From contig NZ_JAQOTJ010000018.1 of assembly GCF_028401955.1 (NCBI RefSeq), positions 1-64,000 on the forward strand: 64,000 nt of DNA, written 5' to 3'. The notes under the pieces are model-generated. The model was not told the origin of the DNA. It made no database searches and saw only the letters and a program-made list of their open reading frames with translations. Shown piece by piece: positions 26,617 through 35,701 of this stretch. This stretch comes from Bacillus sp. BP-3. Lineage in GTDB: Bacteria > Bacillota > Bacilli > Bacillales > Bacillaceae_G. Each line of letters starts with the position of its first letter. Positions within the stretch are counted from its first letter, which is position 1. The translations under genes were made by a program, and so were the position numbers.

Positions 26617-27894
26617 GTGAAACGTCTCTTTAAAAACTTAACCTTTCAAGTATTAGCGGCTATTGCACTTGGGGTGTTAGTTGGATTACTTTGGCCAAGT
26701 GTTGGTAAAGAAATGAAGCCGTTAGGCGACACATTTATCAATGCAGTAAAAATGGTAATTGCACCGATTATTTTCTTAACAATTGTACTCGGTATTGCCA
26801 AAATGGGAGATATGAAAAAAGTTGGTAAAGTCGGCGGAAAAGCTCTTATTTATTTTGAGGTAGTAACGACATTTGCCCTTATTGTTGGTTTAATTGTTGT
26901 AAATGTTATGAAGCCAGGAGAAGGCCTTAACTTTAATGAGCTTGCAAAAGGAGATGTATCAAAGTATACGCAAAACGGAGGACATGGCCTTAACTGGATT
27001 GAGTTTGTAACCCATATCGTTCCGTCTAATATGGTTGATGCGTTTGCGAAAGGTGATATTTTACAAGTATTATTCTTTTCGATTTTATTTGGTGTAGGAT
27101 TAGCGGCTCTTGGAGAGAAAGGAAACTCAGTAATTGATTTCTTAGACAAACTTTCACACGTATTCTTTAAAATTATTGGCTATGTAATGAAAGCTGCACC
27201 GATCGGGGCATTTGGTGCTATGGCATATACAATCGGTCACTTTGGCCTTGCTTCGCTTGTACCACTTGGGAAATTAATGATGTCAGTATATATAACGATG
27301 TTCTTATTCGTTTTTGTTGTTTTAAATATTATTTGTAAGATTTATGGATTTAGTTTATGGAATTATTTAAAGTTTATTCGAGATGAAATCTTAATTGTAT
27401 TAGGAACAAGTTCTTCTGAATCTGTATTGCCAAGAATGATGAATAAGATGGAGCGATATGGCTGTTCAAAATCTGTTGTTGGTCTTGTGATTCCAACAGG
27501 TTATTCCTTTAATCTTGATGGTACATCTATTTATTTATCGATGGCGGTTGTCTTTTTAGCACAAGTATTTGGTATCGATCTAACGATTGGACAGCAAGTT
27601 ACCATTATTTTAGTACTTATGTTAACGTCTAAAGGTGCTGCGGGTGTGACAGGAAGTGGATTTATTGTATTAGCATCTACGTTAGCTGCGTTAAAGGTTA
27701 TTCCTTTAGAAGGATTAGCGTTACTTCTTGGGGTGGATCGCTTTATGAGTGAAGGAAGAGCGATTGTAAACTTAATTGGAAACGGGATTGCGACAATCGT
27801 TGTCGCAAAGAGTGAAAACGAATTTGATGAAGAAAGGCATGCAGAAGCCATTGCTGGTACAAAAGTGTTAACAGGGGCGAAGGAAGCTGTATAA
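26617..27894 (+). CDS. dctP: C4-dicarboxylate:cation symporter DctP (DAACS family)
   Basis: This 425-aa symporter of the DctA/GltP family has about eight membrane segments and the signatures LGTSSSESVLPRMMNKME and GYSFNLDGTSIYLS, plus TSKGAAGVTGSGFIVLA. It takes up succinate, fumarate and malate. The GTG at 26617 is chosen because the earlier GTG lies inside AGGAG. It is the likely target of DctSR and CcpA. Confidence 0.95.
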   Translation: MKRLFKNLTFQVLAAIALGVLVGLLWPSVGKEMKPLGDTFINAVKMVIAPIIFLTIVLGIAKMGDMKKVGKVGGKALIYFEVVTTFALIVGLIVVNVMKPGEGLNFNELAKGDVSKYTQNGGHGLNWIEFVTHIVPSNMVDAFAKGDILQVLFFSILFGVGLAALGEKGNSVIDFLDKLSHVFFKIIGYVMKAAPIGAFGAMAYTIGHFGLASLVPLGKLMMSVYITMFLFVFVVLNIICKIYGFSLWNYLKFIRDEILIVLGTSSSESVLPRMMNKMERYGCSKSVVGLVIPTGYSFNLDGTSIYLSMAVVFLAQVFGIDLTIGQQVTIILVLMLTSKGAAGVTGSGFIVLASTLAALKVIPLEGLALLLGVDRFMSEGRAIVNLIGNGIATIVVAKSENEFDEERHAEAIAGTKVLTGAKEAV

Positions 27895-27908
27895 TGCATA
27901 AATAGAAG

Positions 27909-27943
27909 GAACTATCCACTACATTAGGTGGATAGTTTTTTTG
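27909..27943 (+). terminator. terminator of dctP
   Basis: Stem AACTATCCAC/GTGGATAGTT followed by a T run. Confidence 0.88.
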
Positions 27944-28345
27944 TTAGTGTATTTCCGTAGCTATCCTTCTTTGAATAAAGTTGATGGTATTTGTTGCAAT
28001 TCTTTTGCGATTTAGGACAATTCCAGCATGTCTCCCGTTATATACATATCGCATAGGTTCTCCCCATGATTTCCATAAGTAATCAGTATCTTCGAGATGG
28101 ACATATTGATCGTTTTTGGCAGAGATTAATAGAATATTGTTTTTGGTCATTACCGGAACAGTTTGGTTGGGTTCTGTGATTCTCCAATATTTTATTAAAT
28201 CATTGTAAGTCATTCCATGTTCTTGTAAGTCGGCTTTAACATATTTCCCGGTAGCATAATTTGGGTTATTAACATCTTTCATTTGAAATTCAATATCGAT
28301 TGAATTGGTTTTATAAAATTCTTGGATGTCTATTGTTTCTAACAT
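27944..28345 (-). pseudogene. alpha/beta hydrolase, C-terminal fragment
   Basis: This 133-codon frame carries the acid and histidine part of an alpha/beta hydrolase (LLISAKNDQYVHLED and GRHAGIVLNRKRI) but has no nucleophile elbow. Normal family members are more than twice as long. Nothing hydrolase-like continues upstream in any minus-strand frame to 28540. It is therefore most likely the surviving 3' end of a gene. Confidence 0.65.
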
Positions 28346-28540
28346 TTTGTTAGGAAGAGAAGAAAATTACAATTCTTTGCTGCGGTTCTTGTGAAAACTA
28401 TATAAGGCATATAAGTCGATTACTTTTGAAAAGAACAAAATGTTATACCCCCAATTGTAGAAAATACTTCATTGTATGATTTTACAATTTTTGGTTCATC
28501 ACCAAAAGACGGGGATGACATTTAGATAGATGTACACTCT

Positions 28541-28640
28541 ACTCCGAGTGGACGCTTTCCGCGGGCGAGAGCGAGCCTCCTCGGCAAGCCTGCGGGGTCT
28601 CACTTTCCTCGCTATTCCCGCAGGAGTCGCCACTCTCCGT
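28541..28640. repeat. GC-rich Bacillaceae intergenic repeat
   Basis: A GC-rich block, very unlike its AT-rich surroundings, with complementary ends (GAGTGGACG... and ...CGCCACTC) and internal arms GCGGG/CCCGC. This sequence type (…GACTCCTGCGGGAATAGCGAG… on the other strand) is familiar as a dispersed intergenic element in Bacillaceae. The remaining sequence 28346-28810 shows no other gene. Confidence 0.7.
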
Positions 28641-28810
28641 TCCGTGTATTGAAAATGATTCACTTTCAAAAAATCAACCCCATGTTACGGTGATAAACCA
28701 ATTTTTTGATCAAAAGGAATAGATTCCCCTTACTTTTGTGACTTGAGGGTGTCCAAGCTTTCTTTTGTTAATTACATATACTAATTAACAAAAAGGAAGG
28801 AGAGATACTA

Positions 28811-29434
28811 ATGGAAGAAAACATAACTGGTAGTCCTTATATAAATACTGAACAAGGTGTCTATCATTCTGTAAAGCTGCAGCAGGCAATTGATCAAGCT
28901 TTTCGAATTCCTGTATTTTTAAGTACAGTAAATACTTTAAATCAACTGCAACAACAATTTTTAGATCGACTTATTTTAGAAATTGAACAAGCTCTTCTGT
29001 TTCCTCGTACAATCCCTCGAAGTGATCAATATCCTGAAGCGCCATTAACAAGTATACGGAGAATGATATTATCTAGTTATGGATTAGTAGCGGTCAATTT
29101 TCAAAGATTTTTTGTTCAAGGTTTAAGAACAAATGTTGGGCCATTTGAACCGCAAACACCATTTTGGGAAGGGACTCCGTTTTCACAAATTGAACCATCG
29201 ATGGGCTATCAATATGGGTTACCATTATTATTAATTCGAGAAACTGGAACGGATGTTAATAGAGGGATTTGGCAGTTAGGAAATGCTCCATTTTTAATAT
29301 TAGACTGGAATTCTGAAACACAATCTATAGACGCATTTTTTAACAGTGTTTCATGGAGAGAATTCTTTGCGAACTGGGTAGGACATGTTAGAAATGGTTA
29401 TTACTTGCAAACAGAACCGAAATTTAAGTATTGA
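28811..29434 (+). CDS. hypothetical protein, possible TIR/nucleoside-deoxyribosyltransferase-like fold
   Basis: This 207-aa soluble protein has Shine-Dalgarno GGAAGGAGAG. It reads as an N-terminal strand-helix (RIPVFLSTVNTLNQLQQQF), an RTIPRSDQYPEAPLTSIRR block, strand GLVAVNF near 92, then TPFSQIEPSMGYQYGLPLLL near 125-145. The SP/TPxxxxE...GxPxLL pattern resembles the second half of NDT/TIR-like nucleotide-processing proteins, where the Glu is catalytic. This is my reading of a pattern, not a database hit. I do not recognise a named family. Confidence 0.7.
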   Translation: MEENITGSPYINTEQGVYHSVKLQQAIDQAFRIPVFLSTVNTLNQLQQQFLDRLILEIEQALLFPRTIPRSDQYPEAPLTSIRRMILSSYGLVAVNFQRFFVQGLRTNVGPFEPQTPFWEGTPFSQIEPSMGYQYGLPLLLIRETGTDVNRGIWQLGNAPFLILDWNSETQSIDAFFNSVSWREFFANWVGHVRNGYYLQTEPKFKY

Positions 29435-29459
29435 ACTGTTACAGTAGTGGACGAAAAGA

Positions 29460-29490
29460 AAAGCTCCTTCCGATTTAGTAAGGAGCTTTA
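29460..29490. terminator. bidirectional terminator
   Basis: Stem AAAGCTCCTT/AAGGAGCTTT between convergent genes. The T-rich tail is better on the minus strand. Confidence 0.75.
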
Positions 29491-29495
29491 CACTA

Positions 29496-30142
29496 TTAAA
29501 ATTTATTTGGAAATTTTTTTATAATACCTTCTGTAAGTGTGTCAGCCATTTTAATAATATGGTCTTCCCCTTGGTCGTAAGCGAGAATATCTGCGTCCCA
29601 ATCTTTTTTAATTCTCGCTACAGCCTCATCTGTAACAAATTTTAAATGTGTATATAAGAGTTCCTTTAATGCATCATTTGACCAATTTGGATTGGCACTG
29701 CTAAGAAACTGAGCGATGTCATCGGCATTTTTATACCACTCTGTGTTAAATTTTTTTAAATTTGCTTGATTGCCACTTTTTGCAGCAACTACTACTTTTC
29801 CAGCAAGGAGGATATGTTCTCTTAATAGTTTGGTAAGCTTATTACCAGCTGCTTCCCTGTAATATGGCTTTATTGCATTCCCAATATCATCTTGGTTTTT
29901 AACAGCCTTGCTAGTACCTTATCTTGATCTTTCAGCCCAGCTAAGGCGCTTATAATATAGTTTCTTGTCCATATTGTATGGTCAATCCAAAGCCTTCTTA
30001 AATCATCTTTTAATTGTATTGCTGATTGGCTAGGACAAGGATTTTCTATACGTATGTTTTCTTCTGCGCCTACTTTTACTGGCGACAAGATGAAAGTACA
30101 AGACATAAGTAATAGTGTGAATTTCAAGAGTAGCTTTTTCAT
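29496..30142 (-). pseudogene. secreted hypothetical protein, disrupted by a single-base frameshift
   Basis: The 5' part encodes a signal peptide (KKLLLKFTLLLMSCTFILSP) and PCPSQSAIQLKDDLRRLW, then runs out of frame near 29905 after RLLKT. One additional A in the five-A run restores RLLKNQDDIGNAIKP, and the frame continues through LREHILLAGKVVVAAKSGN and ANPNWSNDALKELLYTH to a stop at 29496. The full protein would be about 215 aa. It is either a recent loss in a homopolymer or a sequencing error. The family is a secreted protein of unknown function. Confidence 0.8.
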
Positions 30143-30377
30143 GGACATCCTCTCCTTTTTGATTTACATAAATGTTCTATTGTTAGTTTGTATTGCTTTG
30201 CCGGTTTTATTCTTCTTACCTACAAAAGGGGATTGTCATATAAGCAATGTGGATAAAGTGACGATATTGTGAACAGAATATTGCTGTAGTTATAAATGAG
30301 AGCAGATACGTGTAAATTTTTACTTGTTATCGCTATAATAATGAGAGAAGACATGTGAACAAAAGGAGCAGTTTGAA

Positions 30378-30902
30378 ATGAAGCAAAAAGCTTGGGGTGT
30401 GATTCTGCTTAGTAGTGCATTACTATTAGCAGGATGTACTAGTAATAAGGAAGCAAAACAAGAAACGAAAGAAAAAGTAGAGCAAACAAACCATAAAGAA
30501 GACAATCCTGAAGATTTGAAGGTGTACCAATCTGTACATAATCAATATGAAGACAAAATTAACAATGAAGTAAATGAAGCTATGAAGCTTTGGAAAAAAG
30601 CGGAAGAGGAGTCTGGAAAGGCAATGAAACTTCCGAAGTTTAAAGAAGATGTCCAAAAGTTAAAGGATAATACGTTAGCAGATATTGAGAATGTGCGTAA
30701 AGAAATTCGGGTTCCAAAATCAAAAGAAAAAGAAAATGAATTATACACAGGCTTTTTAAATGAAACAGAACAAGCGGTGAAAAAATTAGACCAATTAGTG
30801 AAAGAAGGCGACACTTCATTAATTCGCGATATTGAGGTGCACCTATCTACAGCAGTTAATTATTATGGCCGCTTTAAAAAAGAAGAGAAGGAAGCGAAAT
30901 AA
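30378..30902 (+). CDS. lipoprotein of unknown function
   Basis: This 174-aa protein has a type II signal peptide with lipobox LLAGC (Cys at residue 20), then a highly charged, almost wholly helical region (Lys/Glu-rich, probable coiled coil). AAAAGGAG precedes the ATG. It has its own terminator. Function unknown. Confidence 0.85.
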   Translation: MKQKAWGVILLSSALLLAGCTSNKEAKQETKEKVEQTNHKEDNPEDLKVYQSVHNQYEDKINNEVNEAMKLWKKAEEESGKAMKLPKFKEDVQKLKDNTLADIENVRKEIRVPKSKEKENELYTGFLNETEQAVKKLDQLVKEGDTSLIRDIEVHLSTAVNYYGRFKKEEKEAK

Positions 30903-30936
30903 CTTTGTTTTTAAACAAAGTTATTTTTATTTTATG
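30897..30936 (+). terminator. terminator of the lipoprotein gene
   Basis: AAATAACTTTG/CAAAGTTATTT stem with T run, starting at the stop codon. Confidence 0.85.
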
Positions 30937-30983
30937 AGAGATATTTTGTTGGACTATAAATATTTAATTGGAATGGAGGAATG

Positions 30984-31031
30984 TTGACATTTTTCACATA
31001 TATTATTATCATTATCGATAATGATAATGAT
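30984..31031 (+). promoter_or_regulatory. SigA promoter overlapped by a Fur box
   Basis: TTGACA (30984-30989), 17 bp, TATCAT (31007-31012). From 31002 to 31031 lies a 30-bp near-perfect palindrome, ATTATTATCATTATC followed by GATAATGATAATGAT (14 of 15 pairs), which contains the Fur consensus GATAATGATAAT. Fur binding would cover the -10. Confidence 0.88.
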
Positions 31032-31048
31032 GAGAGGGGTTGAATGAA

Positions 31049-31372
31049 ATGATTGTTGTAACAACGGAGAGTTTACCAGGTTATGAAGTGAAACAGACGT
31101 TAGGAACGGTATTTGGATTAACAGTGCGAGCAAGAGGATTAGGGAAAGATATTATGGCTGCATTCAAAGGGTTATTTGGAGGAGAGATTTTACAGTATAC
31201 AGAGATGCTTGAGGACGCAAGAAAATATGCGTTAGACCGCATGGTTGAAAATGCCGCAGCAATGGGGGCAAATGCAATTATTATGGTTCGTTTTGATTCA
31301 GGAAGCTTGAGTCATAATATGAGTGAGATTGTAGCGTATGGTACAGCTGTTATTGTAGAAAAGGTTGAATAG
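31049..31372 (+). CDS. YbjQ/UPF0145 family protein
   Basis: This 107-aa protein of the YbjQ (putative heavy-metal-binding) family has GYEVKQTLGTVFGLTVRARG at the N-terminus and NAAAMGANAIIMVRFDS near 75. ATG 31049 is chosen because GAGAGGGG is 9 nt upstream. An out-of-frame ATG at 31044 gives only a two-codon frame. Control by Fur (see box at 30984-31031) suggests a link with iron. Confidence 0.9.
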   Translation: MIVVTTESLPGYEVKQTLGTVFGLTVRARGLGKDIMAAFKGLFGGEILQYTEMLEDARKYALDRMVENAAAMGANAIIMVRFDSGSLSHNMSEIVAYGTAVIVEKVE

Positions 31373-31373
31373 T

Positions 31374-31625
31374 ATGTGGAAAGGTATTGTAATCTATTTT
31401 TGTGTACAGATCATTATTTTCCTTCTTATTTTACTAATGGCTAAGAGAAAAGATAAAAGATTACAAGATAATCATGGTACAGAAGTGCCCAATGGGTATG
31501 TATTTACAGGAGAAATATACTTTGATCCAACTACGCGAGAGAAGTATGAAGTATATTATAACAAAATGGATGGGAAAAGATTTCATAAGAAATGTTTTAA
31601 CGAAAATAAAAAAATTATAAAGTAG
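31374..31625 (+). CDS. small membrane protein cotranscribed with ybjQ-like gene
   Basis: An 83-aa protein with one N-terminal membrane helix (about residues 4-24), then a basic cytoplasmic tail with YVFTGEIYFDPTTREKYEVYY. It begins 1 bp after the preceding stop, so it belongs to the Fur-controlled operon. I do not recognise the family. Confidence 0.75.
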   Translation: MWKGIVIYFCVQIIIFLLILLMAKRKDKRLQDNHGTEVPNGYVFTGEIYFDPTTREKYEVYYNKMDGKRFHKKCFNENKKIIK

Positions 31626-31660
31626 CCCTTTAGACGAAAGTTAAAAGGGCTACTTTATTT
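31621..31660 (+). terminator. terminator of the Fur-controlled operon
   Basis: AGTAGCCCTTT/AAAGGGCTACT stem with a T-rich tail. Confidence 0.85.
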
Positions 31661-31687
31661 CTATCTGTTCGAATTTTCATGATATAT

Positions 31688-31713
31688 ATAGGTGTACTTT
31701 TAGAGTGCACCTT
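31688..31713. terminator. hairpin at the 3' end of the YusW-like gene
   Basis: AGGTGTAC/GTGCACCT stem with a TTTTAGA loop, followed by TTTTA on the plus strand. Confidence 0.6.
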
Positions 31714-32175
31714 TTACTTTGGCATTTTATATTCTTTTTTCGTTCCATCTGTAAAGACAACTTCTAAGTCGAATTTTTCATAGTCTTTGTCCAGTTGGAA
31801 TACATCTACTACTTGATTAATGACATCTTCATCTTTTGTGTCTTTATCAAATTTTAGTTGTTGTAATAGTGGAGTGAGCTTTGTTAATGCTTCATCTCCA
31901 GCTAGCTTTTCATTTGTTTTACTATCGTCTAATTTTACCTCGGGCTTGTCACTTGCTGTTTTATGTTTATAGTCAGCTTCGTAGTCTTTCTTTGTATCTT
32001 TGTAGTTTGCTTTTAAATCAAATTCATTAAAGCTTAATTTTAAATCTTGGTTAGCTGCTTGTTTTCCACCTTCTGTCGTTTTCTTATCAGTAGTTGTATC
32101 CTGTTTCTTAGGTGTACAGCCTGTCATTGCAGGTAATAGCATGAATGCCAAAAGGATTGAAAATAAAATTCTCAT
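31714..32175 (-). CDS. YusW-like lipoprotein
   Basis: This 153-aa protein has a lipoprotein signal (AMTGC, Cys at 20), a lysine/threonine-rich linker, then a domain with LSFNEFDLKANYKDTKKDY and a C-terminal VFTDGTKKEYKMPK as in YusW-family proteins. Extracytoplasmic, function unknown. Confidence 0.75.
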   Translation of the reverse strand: MRILFSILLAFMLLPAMTGCTPKKQDTTTDKKTTEGGKQAANQDLKLSFNEFDLKANYKDTKKDYEADYKHKTASDKPEVKLDDSKTNEKLAGDEALTKLTPLLQQLKFDKDTKDEDVINQVVDVFQLDKDYEKFDLEVVFTDGTKKEYKMPK

Positions 32176-32329
32176 TTTGTAAAGCCTCCTTAGTTGTTTT
32201 CAAATAAAGTTTTTCCAATATTTATCTTTTTATGTAAGGTAGAGGAATTATTTTTCCAAATATCGCAATTTAAATCAAAAATCAGATAGAAGATTTATGT
32301 TAAATTGGAAATGTAAGGAGGGATGGTAA

Positions 32330-33229
32330 GTGTGTAGAGGGTATGATGAACTATTAAAACGTGCAATTGATTATATGGAAAAGCATATTGAGAAAGAACT
32401 GACTTTAGAAGAAGTAGCCTCTTATTGTGCTATGTCTATGTATCATTTTCATCGGGTTTTTCAAGATAATATTGGAATGAGCGTCAACGCATATATTCGG
32501 AAGAAACGATTAACATATGCGGCGCAGGCATTAGTGATGACAAATCAATCTATATTAGACATTGCGGTGCAGTATGGGTTCTCTTCACAAGAAGCATTTA
32601 CTAGAGCGTTTAAAGGTATGTTTCATTTACCACCGAAAAGGTATCGGACATATTTTCAATCTTTTTATATAGAAAGGGAGGGTGTTTCAATGCAAAAAGG
32701 ATTACCGAAAGGCTGGGTATTAAGCGGAAGTCATCCTACAGAATACGAAATGGGATTAGATTATGAGACTGTTCATCAAGGAAGGGCATCAGCTTATATA
32801 CAAGCGAGAGAAGGTGTTACACATGGCGGGTTTACAACGTTGATGCAGATATTTAAAGCGGACAAATATAGGGGGAAGCGTTTGCGTCTAACGGCTTTTA
32901 TTAAAAGTGAGAATGTAAAAGATTGGGCAGGGCTGTGGATGCGTGTGGATGGAAAAGATACAGAGCCATTAGCAATGGATAATATGCAAAATCGCCCCAT
33001 TAAAAATACAACAAATTGGCAACCATATTCAGTTGTTTTAGATATAAAAGAAGAAGCGCTTGGTATTGCATTTGGTATTTTATTATCAGGAAAAGGTTGT
33101 ATATGGGCTGATAACTTTCGATTAGATGAAGTTGATAAAAAGGTACTTTCTACAGACTTAGCAGAAAATTTTTATGAGACTCTTTCTGAAGAACCTACGA
33201 ATTTACAGTTTGAAGATATAGAAGAATAA
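32330..33229 (+). CDS. AraC family regulator with C-terminal sugar-binding-like domain
   Basis: This 299-aa protein starts at GTG after AAGGAGGGATGG. Two AraC helix-turn-helix motifs lie within residues 1-105 (LTLEEVASYCAMSMYHFHRV and ILDIAVQYGFSSQEAFTRAF). The C-terminal half (WVLSGSHPTEYEMGLD... ADNFRLDEV) looks like a carbohydrate-binding jelly roll. It precedes a membrane protein gene by 20 bp and may form an operon with it. Confidence 0.87.
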   Translation: MCRGYDELLKRAIDYMEKHIEKELTLEEVASYCAMSMYHFHRVFQDNIGMSVNAYIRKKRLTYAAQALVMTNQSILDIAVQYGFSSQEAFTRAFKGMFHLPPKRYRTYFQSFYIEREGVSMQKGLPKGWVLSGSHPTEYEMGLDYETVHQGRASAYIQAREGVTHGGFTTLMQIFKADKYRGKRLRLTAFIKSENVKDWAGLWMRVDGKDTEPLAMDNMQNRPIKNTTNWQPYSVVLDIKEEALGIAFGILLSGKGCIWADNFRLDEVDKKVLSTDLAENFYETLSEEPTNLQFEDIEE

Positions 33230-33249
33230 GAAAGGGTGAGAAAGAACAC

Positions 33250-33780
33250 ATGTGGAAAATGTTATTCTACTCAATATCGGAATTATTGAAATTAGAAACC
33301 CCTTTTTACTTCTTTATATGGTTTTTTGTACTATTTACAGTTGGCATGTTAAGTGAAATATTAGGAGTAATAGGGGAAAATAAGCCAATTTTAAAATCTC
33401 TATTTAAGGCTAGTATAGAATGTTTACTTGGATTAATTATTTGTATCGGTATTGGTATTCTATTATTTCGTATTATTCATTTCATATTCCCGGGTCAAAT
33501 TGAACCTTATGATGTTGGCTATGGTAGGTGGCTAGCATTTATTGCATTAACCTTATTTTCAGTTATCGGATTTTTAGTGAAGATTACAAAACAAAAAACA
33601 AGGATATGGTTGAAACCAGCGGGAGTCATTGTTCAATTTTTCTTGTTTAGTATAAGTGTTTGGGGAGCGATTACTATTTTTCAGCCATCTTTACATATGA
33701 GTATGCTAGTCATGTTTATATTTAGCTTTATATTAACTGTATTCCAGTTTCTTGGTTGTTTATACGAGTACCGGTCTTGA
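33250..33780 (+). CDS. integral membrane protein of unknown function
   Basis: This 176-aa protein has five probable membrane helices, AAAGGGTGAG upstream, and begins 20 bp after the AraC-type gene. No motif recognised. Confidence 0.75.
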   Translation: MWKMLFYSISELLKLETPFYFFIWFFVLFTVGMLSEILGVIGENKPILKSLFKASIECLLGLIICIGIGILLFRIIHFIFPGQIEPYDVGYGRWLAFIALTLFSVIGFLVKITKQKTRIWLKPAGVIVQFFLFSISVWGAITIFQPSLHMSMLVMFIFSFILTVFQFLGCLYEYRS

Positions 33781-33845
33781 ATATTTCTAAATAAATGTAA
33801 GTGATCCCTTTCATTTAGAAGACAAAGCTTATATGGTGCGTTGAA

Positions 33846-33905
33846 AGAGGACGGAGAAAATTATTCAAGTGGCAATCGAGTTAGTAGAAGAAAAAGGTAT
33901 CCTTA
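33846..33905 (+). pseudogene. possible N-terminal scrap of a TetR regulator
   Basis: The frame TEKIIQVAIELVEEKGI has the pattern of the first helix of TetR repressors but runs directly into a terminator. There is no helix-turn-helix. Confidence 0.35.
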
Positions 33906-33920
33906 AATGGGATACCTTTT
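33891..33920. terminator. terminator of the oligopeptide-binding protein gene (minus)
   Basis: AAAAGGTATCC/GGATACCTTTT stem with a T-rich tail on both strands. Confidence 0.8.
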
Positions 33921-33925
33921 GTATA

Positions 33926-35569
33926 TTACTTTTCAATTCTTGCCCATTTAAAGTTTAATGGACCTGCAAAATCAACCTCAACGATACCTTTTACATAAGA
34001 GCGCTGTAAATAAGATTTTCCGTTTTGATATAGAGGTGAGATTACCGCATCTTTAAATAAGATTTTTTCTGCTTGTTTTAAAGCTTCCCAGCGTGCTTTT
34101 TCATTACCAGCGAGATCTGTTTTTACTTTTTTGATTAAATCATCAAATTCCTTATTAGAATAATGATCTAAGTTGTATGGATTACCGGTTGTGAACAATT
34201 CTAAGAATGTAATTGGATCAGCAAAGTCTGGACTCCAGCCATCGATACCAATTTCATAATTGCCTTGTAATAATAAAGTTACTTGTTGCTTACGAGGCTG
34301 TGGTTTTAATGTAACTGTTAATCCTTCTAAGTTTTTCTCAAGTTGCTCTTTTAAATACGCTCCTGTTTTCTTTGATAAATCCGTATCGCTTGTTAAAAGT
34401 TCTAGTGTAATTTTATCTGGTCCAAGTTCTTGTTTTGCTTGTTTCCATAATTTTTGAGCCTCTTTTGGACTTTCTTTTGTTAAGTCACCATTTTCAGCGC
34501 GGAAGTCTTTTCCGTTCGGTCCTTTTGCAAAGTTTTTTGGAATAAGCGAGTAGGCTGGAAGAGAGCCATCATTCAATAGAACATTTACAAAAGCTTTTTT
34601 ATCGATTGTTTTATCAATAGCTTGGCGAGCATTAATGTTTTGTAGTACTTTATTTTGTTGGTTCATGCGTAAAAATTGTACACCGACAGCTGGTCGTTCT
34701 TTAAAATTAGAATCTTTACGGTATTTATCAACTAAATCAGATGTTAAAACAACACGGTCAAGTTGTTTAGATTCGTATAGGTTTACCTCTGTTGATTTCT
34801 CTTTCACGATATTAAAGTTAATTTCTCCCAACTTTACAGCATCTTTCTCCCAATAGTTTTGGTTTTTCTTAAATTGGTAGCTTTGTTCATGTTTCCAATT
34901 CTCTAATGTAAAGGCCCCATTATAAATTAATGCGTTAGACTCTAAAGCGTACTTCTTGCCTTGTGATTTAAAGAATTCTTCGTTAACAGGCAGGAATGTT
35001 GGGAACGCTGTTAAGCTAATAAAGTAAGGCACAGGGCGGTCTAACTCTACTTCCAATGTTTTATCATCAATTGCTTTTACACCTAGTTGATCAAGCGAAA
35101 GCTCCTTATTGTTAATCTTTTGCGCATTTTTTATGTCAAAGAATAAGAAAGCATATTCAGAAGCTGTTGCAGGATCAACAGCACGTTGCCAAGCGAATAC
35201 GAAGTCTTTCGCTGTAACAGGTGTTCCATTGGACCATTTTGAAGCTCGTAAATGAAACGTATATTTTGTTTTATTTGCATTAACATCATGAGATTTCGCG
35301 ACACCAGGAACAGGTTTGTTTCCTTCTCCAAGGTTATATAAGCCTTCAAATACGTTTCTCATCACTTGCCCAGAATCGGTATCTGTTGCACGCGCCGTAT
35401 CCATCGTACGAATTTCAGTAGGAGATGCTAAGTTAAGTACTTGTTTATCAGGTGCTTTATCTTTTGCTTTTGCATCGTTCGCGTTATCTTTATTATAGCT
35501 ACCGCATCCTGTTAATAATAAGCTTGCTCCTAAAACAGATACGACAGCAGGTAAAAATTTCTTTTTCAT
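33926..35569 (-). CDS. oligopeptide ABC transporter substrate-binding lipoprotein (OppA family), S-box controlled
   Basis: This 547-aa SBP_bac_5 protein has lipobox LLTGC (Cys about 22), then NLASPTEIRTMDTARATD, VFEGLYNLG, the solute-binding signature with FHLRASKWSNGTPVTAKDFV in parts, and WSPDFADPITFLELF. The ATG at 35569 follows GGGAGGAAC. Longer upstream extension of the frame covers the riboswitch and is not coding. A SAM-I riboswitch in its leader points to uptake of methionine-containing peptides or methionine-linked control. Confidence 0.93.
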   Translation of the reverse strand: MKKKFLPAVVSVLGASLLLTGCGSYNKDNANDAKAKDKAPDKQVLNLASPTEIRTMDTARATDTDSGQVMRNVFEGLYNLGEGNKPVPGVAKSHDVNANKTKYTFHLRASKWSNGTPVTAKDFVFAWQRAVDPATASEYAFLFFDIKNAQKINNKELSLDQLGVKAIDDKTLEVELDRPVPYFISLTAFPTFLPVNEEFFKSQGKKYALESNALIYNGAFTLENWKHEQSYQFKKNQNYWEKDAVKLGEINFNIVKEKSTEVNLYESKQLDRVVLTSDLVDKYRKDSNFKERPAVGVQFLRMNQQNKVLQNINARQAIDKTIDKKAFVNVLLNDGSLPAYSLIPKNFAKGPNGKDFRAENGDLTKESPKEAQKLWKQAKQELGPDKITLELLTSDTDLSKKTGAYLKEQLEKNLEGLTVTLKPQPRKQQVTLLLQGNYEIGIDGWSPDFADPITFLELFTTGNPYNLDHYSNKEFDDLIKKVKTDLAGNEKARWEALKQAEKILFKDAVISPLYQNGKSYLQRSYVKGIVEVDFAGPLNFKWARIEK

Positions 35570-35620
35570 GTTTTGTTCCTCCCTAAATTGTTTGTTTTTT
35601 TGTTGGCCAACAATTATGAG

Positions 35621-35663
35621 GGAAATAAAAATTCCCTCTTTTCGTATATAAAAAGAGGGAATT
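35621..35663 (-). terminator. intrinsic terminator of the S-box leader
   Basis: On the minus strand AATTCCCTCTTTT/AAAAGAGGGAATT is followed by TTTTTATTT. It is the expression-platform terminator, about 50 nt before the coding start. Confidence 0.85.
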
Positions 35664-35701
35664 GAGTGTTTATAAATGTGCGCACATTTATAAACAAAGT
35701 C

